This document shows positions 1 to 6,431 of a stretch of DNA of 12,052 nt, piece after piece. The notes below the pieces were generated by a model. It did no database searches, had not been told where the DNA came from, and saw only the letters and a program-made list of their open reading frames with translations. How positions within the stretch are numbered: the first letter of the stretch is position 1; each line of letters opens with the position of its first letter. The translations under genes were made by a program, and so were the position numbers. This DNA is from Candidatus Latescibacterota bacterium (lineage in GTDB: Bacteria > Latescibacterota > MVCY01), in contig JAUWEO010000028.1 of assembly GCA_030608245.1 (NCBI GenBank), forward strand, positions 1 through 12,052, written 5' to 3'.

Positions 1-172
1 GAGACTTATGAGAGGAGGCGAAGCTTAATCTTGTTATAGCCTTGTGGCAGCGCAAAACGAGGGAGTGATGAGATAGATCAATAAAGAAGGGCTGCTGAGT
101 CTGCTGAAGGTGTGAGATAAGCTTCTAAGCTCGATAAGAACATCTTTGCAAGTTTTAAAGGGGGGTTTTCAA

Positions 173-748
173 ATGGAAAAAGGAATGTTGTTGATGCCAA
201 TGGTCATGGCTGTGATACTGGTGGGATGCCTGATGAGTTCTGCTGAGATACCCATAAAGATAAAGGTCTCTGCTCCTTTCCCTTTGGAAAGCAAGCTTGA
301 GGCACGATTAGAGGCAGTATCAAAGGATCTGATAGCCGAGAACTTTCCCGAAGAGTATGCCAAGAGCGGTGAGGTGAGAGGGGATTGCGAAGTACTGGAG
401 AAGGTCGAGGATGCTTACATTTGTGAGGTGATAATAACCTTTCTCTATAAAGAGACCGACACTGCTGTCCTATCAAGGCTCGAGTTCGAATACATACCGG
501 AGAAGATAAAAGTACGTGAAGTTGAGCCAGAATACGTGCCAGAAATGAAAGGCGAGATCCCATCTCCGGTTGAGGAGAATTTGGCACTGAAACGAGAGAA
601 GGAGTCCTCAATAGGGTTTGCAGTTGCAGATGTTCCGGAGCATCCAGCCGATTTTGAGGCTATCATCGAGGAAGCCGGGGGTCTGGAAAAGATCATGGGG
701 AAGGCTAGGGAGATTGAGGAGGAGGCGAAGAAAGAGTCTCAGCCTTAG
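173..748 (+). CDS. Predicted lipoprotein, free-standing paralogue of the N-terminal domain of the next gene
   Basis: Unrecognised family, 191 residues. The ATG at 173 is chosen because AAAGGGGGG at 157-165 lies 7 bases upstream; the frame also opens at a TTG at 146, but that has no ribosome site. Residues 5-18 are hydrophobic and end in L-V-G-C (Cys19), a good lipobox, so the protein is probably lipid-anchored. Residues 26-122 match residues 30-126 of the protein at 866-2014. Shared landmarks are a V-x-x-PF strand, S-K-x-L-I, a Cys-Glu pair (84-85) and T-D-T-A-x-L-S-R-x-x-F-x-Y (95-107). The C-terminal third is charged and probably helical (E-E-E-A-K-K-E near the end), and resembles the linker before the partner's peptidase domain. 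No catalytic motif is visible. I infer a partner or inhibitor of the neighbouring peptidase, or a paralogue that lost its catalytic domain. Confidence 0.8.
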   Translation: MEKGMLLMPMVMAVILVGCLMSSAEIPIKIKVSAPFPLESKLEARLEAVSKDLIAENFPEEYAKSGEVRGDCEVLEKVEDAYICEVIITFLYKETDTAVLSRLEFEYIPEKIKVREVEPEYVPEMKGEIPSPVEENLALKREKESSIGFAVADVPEHPADFEAIIEEAGGLEKIMGKAREIEEEAKKESQP

Positions 749-779
749 ACTCCTCTGTGTGGGCTCAATTTATCCCGAA

Positions 780-791
780 AAAGGAGGTGAT
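780..791 (+). promoter_or_regulatory. Orphan full-length Shine-Dalgarno sequence
   Basis: AAAGGAGGTGAT is complementary over 12 bases to the usual 3' end of 16S rRNA, a longer match than at any real gene start in this window. No sensible reading frame follows at normal spacing. A TTG at 791 is too close, and GTG codons at 802 and 804 open only 5 and 7 codons. The true site of the next gene is at 851-858. It may mark a leader peptide, a ribosome standby site, or the relic of a lost gene. Confidence 0.5.
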
Positions 792-865
792 TGGAGACCG
801 GGTGTGGCCACAGATATAGGAGATTAAGGTCATATTAAACAACCCTCTAAAAAGGAGGAAATCCG

Positions 866-2014
866 ATGCGAGGAGCTAATATAGCTAAGGGTGCATTAAT
901 TACGACCTTGGTTATGGGGTTGGTGTTGATAGTGGTTTCGGTGTCTTTCGCGCAAGTCAAGACACAGGTCAGGGTACCTTTCAGAATTGGAAAAACTATC
1001 GAGAGGGATCTGAGTAAGATCTCGAAGAATCTCATTGGCGCTAAGTTGAAGATGGTGGTAGCCAAAAGTCGTGAGACGAGATCGAAGACTACGGTCATCG
1101 AGAGGATTAGCAAGGACGAATTCCTTTGCGAGACCATAGCCGTCTCCCTCGATAAGGCCACCGACACCGCATACCTATCCAGGATTCTCTTCCGATACGA
1201 CAAGGGTCAGGCCAAGGACGTAAAAGTTGAGAAGGATTACAAGCTGGAAGTATCGAAGCCCACAATGGCGAGAAGGGACCTGAGGCTTGAGCGGAGCAAG
1301 AAGAATGTGGTCACGCGCGAAAAGGTGAAAATGCCTCCCATAAAAACAGATGCGAGGGAATATGAGAAGGATCTTAAGATGAGCCGCATTCTCAGGGAGG
1401 CCAAGAAAGTAAAAAAAGAAAGGGGCCGCTCTTGGTGGTATGCCAGTGGACTGGTTGATTTAGTGTATACAGACAAGCCGACGGTTACCAAGTATGAGTC
1501 CTATGTGTGGTGGGTCATGTACAACTCTTGGAAGTGGGGTATCCTGGCGCATCCCCCAGCCTGGCGATATGGCTCTAAAGCCACAAAGAGTGAGATCCTC
1601 AATTTCCTGAGGTATGACTCTTACTTGGTTGCCTGGCAGCACAAAGGGCACGGCAATCCCTCGCTCATTGTGATGTGGGATGGCAACATCTGGGCCGGAG
1701 AGATTAGCGCCCTGTGGCCTATTCGTGGCCTCTATTGCTGCGTGGCTTTCGTCAACTCCTGCAACGTTTGCCACGATCCCATAAGAGCTGCCTTCCTTTC
1801 ACGGCGGCCCAGAACCTACATCGCTCCTACTGTGTCCGTCTCGTCCAATAGGTCTGCCAAGGCCAATTACTACTTCTGGTACCAAACTCTGTACTGGAAC
1901 AAACCTATGGCTACGGCGTTGAACAATGCAGCAAACTGGGCCGGTTTGAGTGGTCAATTTTGCCTGGAACGGTTCGGTGGCAGATTTCGGCCTTACAACT
2001 GCGCTTGGAAGTAG
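866..2014 (+). CDS. Exported protein with N-terminal paralogous domain and C-terminal caspase-like (clan CD) cysteine peptidase domain
   Basis: 382 residues; ATG placed by AAAGGAGG at 851-858, 7 bases upstream. Residues 1-30 form a signal peptide ending S-F-A-Q, so signal peptidase I cleavage near residue 29 is likely. Residues 30-126 repeat the domain of the upstream lipoprotein. Residues 127-187 are a basic linker. From about residue 188 to the end is an aromatic-rich domain. It carries W-Q-H-K-G-H-G (257-263), then a hydrophobic strand ending in F-V-N-S-C (295-299), then R-T-Y-I-A-P (316-321) and A-L-N-N-A (351-355). His-Gly followed by a strand-terminal Cys is the dyad layout of clan CD peptidases (gingipain C25, CHAT, legumain C13). 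Hence His262 and Cys299 are the predicted catalytic pair. Extra cysteines (291, 292, 302, 366, 379) could form disulfides. No type IX C-terminal sorting domain is seen. The peptidase fold is inferred from motif order only; substrate unknown. Confidence 0.78.
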   Translation: MRGANIAKGALITTLVMGLVLIVVSVSFAQVKTQVRVPFRIGKTIERDLSKISKNLIGAKLKMVVAKSRETRSKTTVIERISKDEFLCETIAVSLDKATDTAYLSRILFRYDKGQAKDVKVEKDYKLEVSKPTMARRDLRLERSKKNVVTREKVKMPPIKTDAREYEKDLKMSRILREAKKVKKERGRSWWYASGLVDLVYTDKPTVTKYESYVWWVMYNSWKWGILAHPPAWRYGSKATKSEILNFLRYDSYLVAWQHKGHGNPSLIVMWDGNIWAGEISALWPIRGLYCCVAFVNSCNVCHDPIRAAFLSRRPRTYIAPTVSVSSNRSAKANYYFWYQTLYWNKPMATALNNAANWAGLSGQFCLERFGGRFRPYNCAWK

Positions 2015-2033
2015 CAAGTTTTCCGAGGAATTG

Positions 2034-2073
2034 AGAGCCACCTTCTTCATTGAGGGAGGTGGCTCTTTCTTTT
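2034..2073 (+). terminator. Rho-independent terminator after the caspase-like gene
   Basis: AGAGCCACCT (2034-2043) pairs perfectly with AGGTGGCTCT (2057-2066), giving a 10-bp stem with a 13-base loop, followed by TTTCTTTT. It lies 20 bases after the stop at 2014 and separates that gene from the next one, whose start is at 2103. Confidence 0.85.
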
Positions 2074-2102
2074 ACAAACAGATCCTATCTGAGGAGTAGC
2101 CA

Positions 2103-3248
2103 ATGAGAAGGTGGTCTTTTTTTACCCAGTTTCTTCTGATCTTCTTGATCTGCTCTGCGACGGCTGACTCTCCTGGTCACTGTCATGCTGCTGTGTCGGA
2201 TACGTGTGCTTTGCCTCTCCCCCTTACACAGACCGATGAAGCTCAATCTACGCAGCCCTCTATCCTGGTGATAGAGAGAGATGTACCTCAAACCCGCAAC
2301 TTCGTCCCTGTAATCAACCACGAGGCGATGATAGTCAATTTGTCGGAAGAGGATTTGACCATAGACATCAAGTCGCCTGTGCCTAAAGAGCTTTACGTGA
2401 TCGGGGAATTTTACCCTGCCTTTATGGAAATGTCGCTTCTCTCAGAACCCAGGTACTATCCCTATGAGGTCGAAATATCGGATTACACTCTTCTTGATCG
2501 TGCCGCAATTGAGGAGAACGATGAAGAGGTCATCTTCCACTGGCGTGGGGTTCGTATTGCCCCTGGCAAAGCGGTGATTGCCCAATACGACAACTATTTC
2601 GGCGATGTGACTCAATTCTACAGGGAGGATGGCCTGGCTCTCTTCGATCTATTCATCCATACCTCTTACAGTGCCTCATTTCAAAGTGGAGAAGCATTAT
2701 TTGCCTTAAGCTACGACATGGAGAATAGGGGTAAAGAAGATATGGAATTTGTAGAGTTTCGGCTCTTCTTCCCCGATATTACATTTTTGGGGGAGGAAAA
2801 CGCACCAACAAAGATGGTAGAGGTAACCGAGCTTTCCGTTTCACCTAACGTAGAGCCGTACAGAGGCTTCATATGTGACGGGTTTGGCAACACGGCAGAG
2901 GGCACTATCTTCCCTGTGAGCGTTGGACGACTGAAGCCAGAGGAGCACTATAAGTTCTTTGTCAAGGTAAAAGGTATTAAGAAGATGGAGAGAGGAGAAA
3001 TATACCCACTTGTTACTGTTCGATATCGTATGGCAGGTGAAAGAATATGGCCGCCCACTATAGTCAGCAGTGAGAAGAGCTTGGAGATGAAGAACTTTTA
3101 CTACCATTACCCCAGCTTAGTGTTTCCTGACCGTAAGCTATTCAAATTGGGACCCAAAAGCGTGGAAGTTGTCGAGTCAAAAAGTGTTTCAAAACCCACG
3201 TTTTCTCCACCACCTCAGAAGGAAACTCCACCAGAGCCAAAGGAATAA
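2103..3248 (+). CDS. Secreted protein of unknown family with proline-rich tail
   Basis: 381 residues, no family recognised. GAGGAG at 2091-2096 supports the ATG at 2103. Residues 1-21 are a signal peptide (basic start, hydrophobic F-L-L-I-F-L-I core, A-T-A before the likely cut). Cys17 follows Ile and does not make a convincing lipobox, so signal peptidase I is more likely. The mature protein is rich in alternating hydrophobic/polar stretches, which suggests beta-sandwich structure. Visible pieces are P-V-P-K-E-L-Y-V-I-G-E-F (92-103) and a Y-D-N-Y-F-G-D segment near the middle. The last 18 residues are Pro/Lys/Glu rich (364-381), like a flexible or wall-associated tail. A terminator upstream separates it from the peptidase gene, so co-transcription needs readthrough or a promoter in 2074-2102. 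No enzyme motif found. Confidence 0.78.
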   Translation: MRRWSFFTQFLLIFLICSATADSPGHCHAAVSDTCALPLPLTQTDEAQSTQPSILVIERDVPQTRNFVPVINHEAMIVNLSEEDLTIDIKSPVPKELYVIGEFYPAFMEMSLLSEPRYYPYEVEISDYTLLDRAAIEENDEEVIFHWRGVRIAPGKAVIAQYDNYFGDVTQFYREDGLALFDLFIHTSYSASFQSGEALFALSYDMENRGKEDMEFVEFRLFFPDITFLGEENAPTKMVEVTELSVSPNVEPYRGFICDGFGNTAEGTIFPVSVGRLKPEEHYKFFVKVKGIKKMERGEIYPLVTVRYRMAGERIWPPTIVSSEKSLEMKNFYYHYPSLVFPDRKLFKLGPKSVEVVESKSVSKPTFSPPPQKETPPEPKE

Positions 3249-3257
3249 GACGGGATA

Positions 3258-3279
3258 AAATAGGTCTGAAGGCCTGTTT
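3258..3279 (+). terminator. Possible weak terminator after the 2103-3248 gene
   Basis: AAATAGGTC pairs with GGCCTGTTT around a TGAA tetraloop (9 pairs, two of them G-U), starting 9 bases after the stop codon. The T-run is short and broken (TTTGTT), so termination may be partial. Confidence 0.4.
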
Positions 3280-3450
3280 GTTAGGAAGTAACAATCTCTT
3301 TCTATTACAGGGAATACGAATATCATAAATGGACTAATGCCATGAACACGAAGCTGACTAAGAAGACTCAAATGCATCAGGGTCAGTAGGAAGATACCTT
3401 TACGTTAGATTAAGGTTGAAAAAAATCCATCTTGGAACAAGACCGTCTTT

Positions 3451-3476
3451 GCCTCTGTGGCAGGGGCGTTTTTTTT
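3451..3476 (+). terminator. Rho-independent terminator in the gap
   Basis: GCCTCT (3451-3456) pairs with AGGGGC (3462-3467), with one G-U pair and a GTGGC loop; a flanking T-G pair extends it. Eight uninterrupted T residues follow (3469-3476). It lies about 200 bases beyond the nearest upstream stop, so it may end a long 3' untranslated region or an unannotated small RNA. Confidence 0.7.
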
Positions 3477-3662
3477 AGAGACTTAGAACCTATCCGAAAA
3501 TCTCGGGTATTCGTGCGATGTAAAATCGGACACTACATAGCGCCCCATTTAGATGAGGGGAGTTTCATTCCTGTGGTTTCCCTTCAATGCTCAGCGAACT
3601 TTGGAAATGAAGTTTCCGTAGCCCTGCCAACTCAAAACTCATTCCGATGAGCTACAAAAGGC

Positions 3663-3691
3663 TTGACAATAAACCGGCCTTTTATTAGATT
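3663..3691 (+). promoter_or_regulatory. Sigma70-type promoter for the PorV-like gene and downstream operon
   Basis: A perfect -35 box TTGACA (3663-3668) is followed by a 17-base spacer and TAGATT (3686-3691), four of six matches to the -10 consensus. The start of transcription would be near 3698, giving a leader of about 60 bases. The spacer contains AATAAA/TTTATT as an inverted pair. A second dyad, ATTGA-GT-TCAAT (3689-3700), overlaps the -10 and start site, where a repressor could bind. The dyads may be chance. Confidence 0.55.
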
Positions 3692-3757
3692 GAGTTCAAT
3701 TAATCTCGATGTCCATCTCAGTTGCCTTCCCTTTATTCTGAATAGAAAGGATCTTAT

Positions 3758-4687
3758 ATGAGTTACACAAGCGTGCTCAGGCAGAAAGTTCTCCAGGTTA
3801 TTCTGGCAGTGGGGATTGTTACAGGGACTGTGACCGAAGCCTCTTCCAGCGGCGACAACGGTATGCTTTTTCTGAAGATGGGGGTTGGGGCTCGGGCAGC
3901 GGCGATGGCAGATGCTTTCACCGCAGCGGCTCAAGGCCAGTCAGCATGCTACTGGAACCCTGCTGGGTTGGTGGAGACCCAAGGTAGAAGTGCCCTGTTT
4001 ATGCACACCCAGTGGCTTCAGGGGATACGCCACGAATACGGAGGGGTAGCGATTGGAGACGGTAAGTCCGGCTTGGGACTGAGCTTTGCCTATAACACTG
4101 CTGGCCAGTTAGAGCTGCGTACTCGACCCACCCCCAGGCCAGAGGATACCTTCAGCATACACGATCTTATGGTCGCTCTTTCCTGCGCCCGTTCTGTCAG
4201 AGACAACCTGAGTCTGGGAATTACCGGTAAATTTCTCTATGAGAAGATATATATCGAAAGTGCGTCAGGACTTGCGTTTGACCTTGGTTTGCTTTATCGC
4301 CACTTTTCCCCCCATCTCAATCTGGGATTTTCTCTCCGTAATATCGGAAGAGTGAGCAAATTGAAAGAAGAACCCATCAAACTTCCTATGGTGATGCAAC
4401 TTGGTGTTTCATACCAGTTCCATCTGGCTCCTGGAAGTGTTTTAGTCTGTTTTGACCTGGAGTTGCCCCGGGATTCCGGGAACAATCTTCACTTCGGCAC
4501 AGAATACCAACTCTGTCAGCTTCTCTCTCTCCGGGGGGGGTATCAGACTGGACACGAGGAGAGAAACATCGCCGCCGGCCTGGGGCTTCGGGTAGGGAGA
4601 TGGCGGTTTGACTATGCCTATGTTCCTTATTATTTTGATCTTGGTGACACTCATCGGATATCAGCGGAATTTAATCAAAGGAGATAA
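3758..4687 (+). CDS. PorV/PorQ-like outer membrane beta-barrel protein (UPF0164 family)
   Basis: 309 residues, normal for the family. ATG supported by AAAGGA at 3746-3751, spacing 6. Residues 1-28 make a signal peptide (hydrophobic V-L-Q-V-I-L-A-V-G-I core). The mature N-terminus carries the family signature: F-L-x-M-G-V-G-A-R-A-A-A-M (38-50), then A-D-A-F-T-A and Y-W-N-P-A-G-L (65-71). The rest is alternating amphipathic strands with G-x-G-L-S and N-L-G-F-S-L-R-N-I-G patterns, as in FadL-like barrels. In Bacteroidetes, PorV and PorQ serve type IX secretion; in other phyla relatives are common without that system. No other type IX gene is visible here, so only an outer-membrane location is claimed. 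First gene after the promoter; its last bases carry the ribosome site of the transaldolase gene, which starts 2 bases after its stop. Confidence 0.88.
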   Translation: MSYTSVLRQKVLQVILAVGIVTGTVTEASSSGDNGMLFLKMGVGARAAAMADAFTAAAQGQSACYWNPAGLVETQGRSALFMHTQWLQGIRHEYGGVAIGDGKSGLGLSFAYNTAGQLELRTRPTPRPEDTFSIHDLMVALSCARSVRDNLSLGITGKFLYEKIYIESASGLAFDLGLLYRHFSPHLNLGFSLRNIGRVSKLKEEPIKLPMVMQLGVSYQFHLAPGSVLVCFDLELPRDSGNNLHFGTEYQLCQLLSLRGGYQTGHEERNIAAGLGLRVGRWRFDYAYVPYYFDLGDTHRISAEFNQRR

Positions 4688-4689
4688 CT

Positions 4690-5430
4690 ATGCGCATTTT
4701 CTTAGATACGGCCAAGCTGGAGGAGATTCAACAGGCAGCGAAACTTGGCATTATCAGCGGGGTGACCACCAATCCCAGTCTGATGATGAAGGCTGGACGT
4801 GGGGATTACAAGGATGTAGCCCAGCAGATCTGCTACATTGTGCAGGGGCCGGTCTCGGCTGAGGTGATAAGCACAACAGCAGAAGACATGATTGGAGAAG
4901 CCAGAAATATTGCCCAGTGGTCTCCCCATGTGGTGGTGAAGATTCCGGCCACTGAGGAGGGGTTGAAGGCCATCTGTGTCCTTTCCCAGACCCAGATTGA
5001 TGCGGAGCATATCTGTCAAGGCTGCCGTTGGCAGGGCGAATGTCAAACCAACCCAGAGGTCGCCCACGACTCAGCGCTTACAGGTGGGATTAAGACCAAC
5101 GCTACCCTCGCCTTTTCATTGAGCCAGGCCCTGTTTGTGGCCCGGGCCGGTGCTACTTATGTTTCCCCGTTTGTCGGTCGGTTAGACGATGCCGGACACG
5201 ACGGGATGGAGCTGGTAGCTCAAATAGTAGAGGTATTTGAGAGCTATGAATTGGAAACTCAGGTGATCGCCGCCAGCATTCGGCACCCACTGCATATCAC
5301 TCAGGCAGCCTTGGCCGGCGCTGACATCGCTACCGTCCCATACCCGGTGTTGATCAAAGCTACCAGACACCCTCTCACTGACATAGGTCTGGAACGCTTC
5401 ACTGCCGACTGGAAAAAGGTGGGCAAGTGA
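4690..5430 (+). CDS. tal: Transaldolase of the small TalC/Fsa-type family, with an unusual Cys-rich insertion
   Basis: Transfers a dihydroxyacetone unit between sugar phosphates in the non-oxidative pentose phosphate pathway; cytosolic. 246 residues against about 215-220 for the family. Seen: F-L-D-T-A (4-8), G-V-T-T-N-P-S-L (24-31), V-V-K-I-P-A-T with Schiff-base Lys84, G-I-K-T-N-A-T-L (133-140), Y-V-S-P-F-V-G-R-L-D-D (157-167) and A-A-S-I-R-H-P (194-200). Glu58 in S-A-E-V and Phe161 in S-P-F-V-G-R are the transaldolase-type residues, where fructose-6-phosphate aldolases carry Gln and Tyr; so transaldolase is preferred over Fsa. Between residues about 99 and 132 is an in-frame insertion of about 31 residues containing H-I-C-Q-G-C (107-112) and Cys118. 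AAAGGAG at 4677-4683, inside the preceding gene, is its ribosome site; translational coupling with that gene is likely. Confidence 0.93.
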   Translation: MRIFLDTAKLEEIQQAAKLGIISGVTTNPSLMMKAGRGDYKDVAQQICYIVQGPVSAEVISTTAEDMIGEARNIAQWSPHVVVKIPATEEGLKAICVLSQTQIDAEHICQGCRWQGECQTNPEVAHDSALTGGIKTNATLAFSLSQALFVARAGATYVSPFVGRLDDAGHDGMELVAQIVEVFESYELETQVIAASIRHPLHITQAALAGADIATVPYPVLIKATRHPLTDIGLERFTADWKKVGK

Positions 5431-5455
5431 GCCATCGGCTTTTCATGCGTGAATT

Positions 5456-6355
5456 ATGAGAGATGAATTCTGGAGGATTGGAGAGGAATATACAACAAGG
5501 CCTGCGAGGAAGGTGCCGGTTCTCCCTCGGACTAACCTCCTTCTTCTGTGTGCCACGATAGTTACCACCACGATAGTGGGCACCTTTTGGGCCGGTGTGG
5601 ATCTGACTGCTCACCCGCTGCAAATCTACCGGGGATTTCTGTTTTCACTCCCGCTGCTGACCATTCTGGGAGTGCACGAGATGGGGCATTATCTCACCTC
5701 CCGCCGTTGGGGTGTCAGGGCTACCCTGCCCTATTTTATCCCCGCTCCCTCCTTAATAGGTACCTTCGGGGCGGTCATCAAAATGAAGTCGCCAATGCCT
5801 AACAAAAGAGCGTTGGTGGAAATAGGTGCAGCCGGGCCGATAGCTGGTTTCGTGGTGGCAGTGATAGCCTCCATAATAGGACTCAAGATGTCTGAGGTGG
5901 TACCTGTCTCAGAGGTGAAGGCAGGTATTTCTCTGGGTGAGCCACTGATATTCTCTATTATATGTCGGGTTGCACTGGGGCAGTTGCACTCGGGATACCA
6001 GGTGGTGCTCCACCCCATTGCTTCTGCCGGCTGGCTGGGCTTTTTTGTGACCGCTCTAAATCTGCTGCCCATAGGTCAACTGGACGGAGGACACATCACT
6101 TATGCGCTGTTTGGCCGTAAGCACATCTTGATTGGTCGACTCACCTTACTGGCGCTTTTGGCGCTGGGAATCGCCTCCCGGTGGTTAGGGTGGTTTGTGT
6201 TTGCAGTCTTTGTTAGACTGCTTCTGGGCATGAAGCATCCACCCCCAGTTGACCCCTATACTCCCTTAGACGAAAGAGGCAGAAAAATCGGTTGGTTTGC
6301 ACTGTTGCTCTTTGTCCTCTCGTTCACCCCTCTGCCATTTAGGGGAGGGTTCTAA
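5456..6355 (+). CDS. Site-2 protease family intramembrane zinc metalloprotease (peptidase M50)
   Basis: Cleaves membrane-embedded substrates, typically anti-sigma factors or signal-peptide remnants, within the inner membrane. 299 residues with several hydrophobic segments (about 27-45, 60-74, 122-143, 191-207, 224-240, 246-258, 279-292). The zinc site is visible: H-E-M-G-H at 74-78, with the third ligand in N-L-L-P-I-G-Q-L-D-G-G-H (202-213, Asp210). The long G-T-F-G-A-V-I-K-M-K-S-P-M-P-N-K-R-A-L segment (102-120) is typical of the EGY1-like, PDZ-less branch of PF02163. The ATG at 5456 has no clear ribosome site; the stop of the transaldolase gene is 25 bases upstream, so reinitiation is possible. 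Its neighbours are envelope genes, but no sigma/anti-sigma pair is present to name a substrate. Confidence 0.9.
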   Translation: MRDEFWRIGEEYTTRPARKVPVLPRTNLLLLCATIVTTTIVGTFWAGVDLTAHPLQIYRGFLFSLPLLTILGVHEMGHYLTSRRWGVRATLPYFIPAPSLIGTFGAVIKMKSPMPNKRALVEIGAAGPIAGFVVAVIASIIGLKMSEVVPVSEVKAGISLGEPLIFSIICRVALGQLHSGYQVVLHPIASAGWLGFFVTALNLLPIGQLDGGHITYALFGRKHILIGRLTLLALLALGIASRWLGWFVFAVFVRLLLGMKHPPPVDPYTPLDERGRKIGWFALLLFVLSFTPLPFRGGF

Positions 6356-6360
6356 GGCTC

Positions 6361-6390
6361 AATGCAAAATGAGCAATGCAAAATGCAAAA
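6361..6390 (+). repeat. Short AATGCAAAATG word repeat between genes
   Basis: AATGCAAAATG occurs at 6361-6371 and 6375-6385, followed by a partial GCAAAA. GCTC/GAGC flanks the first copy as a small inverted pair. It fills the 76-base gap between the protease and the first lipoprotein. Similar AT-rich word repeats are, as I recall, common in gaps of uncultured genomes; function unknown. Confidence 0.6.
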
Positions 6391-6431
6391 CGGAAAGTGG
6401 CAAAGCGCACTACTTCCTTAGGCTTAGGGTT

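Larger units (their letters stand above)
3249..3757. other. Gene-free gap of 509 bases with two terminator-like hairpins, odd sequence patch and promoter
   Basis: No convincing protein gene lies here. A 72-codon frame from a TTG at 3432 has no ribosome site, crosses the hairpin at 3451-3476 and reads like non-coding DNA. In order, the gap holds a hairpin just after the upstream stop (3258-3279), about 170 bases of unassigned sequence, a clear terminator (3451-3476), a patch at 3480-3655, and a promoter (3663-3691). The patch contains small hairpins (CCCCAT/ATGAGGGG at 3543-3560; GGAAA/TTTCC at 3603-3617). Its left edge AGAACCTATCCGAAAA resembles insertion-sequence ends as I remember them, but no matching inverted copy is visible. 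Confidence 0.6.

Noticed and set aside
1..145. Possible end of an upstream gene; GAGGAGGCGAAG (12-23) also occurs in the last codons of the first gene (719-730).
   Set aside because: All forward frames are stopped within a short distance and there is no recognisable protein; the shared 12-mer is purine-rich and could be chance.
734..752. GAGTCT/AGACTC hairpin spanning the stop of the first gene.
   Set aside because: No T-run follows, so it is not a credible terminator.
3432..3650. 72-codon frame in the gap.
   Set aside because: TTG start without ribosome site, and it runs through a terminator hairpin and T-run; no recognisable protein.
866..4687. Type IX secretion link between the caspase-like peptidase (gingipain-type clan) and the PorV-like barrel.
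   Set aside because: No C-terminal sorting domain on the peptidase and no other type IX component; the two are separated by terminators and a promoter. PorV-like barrels occur widely outside that system.
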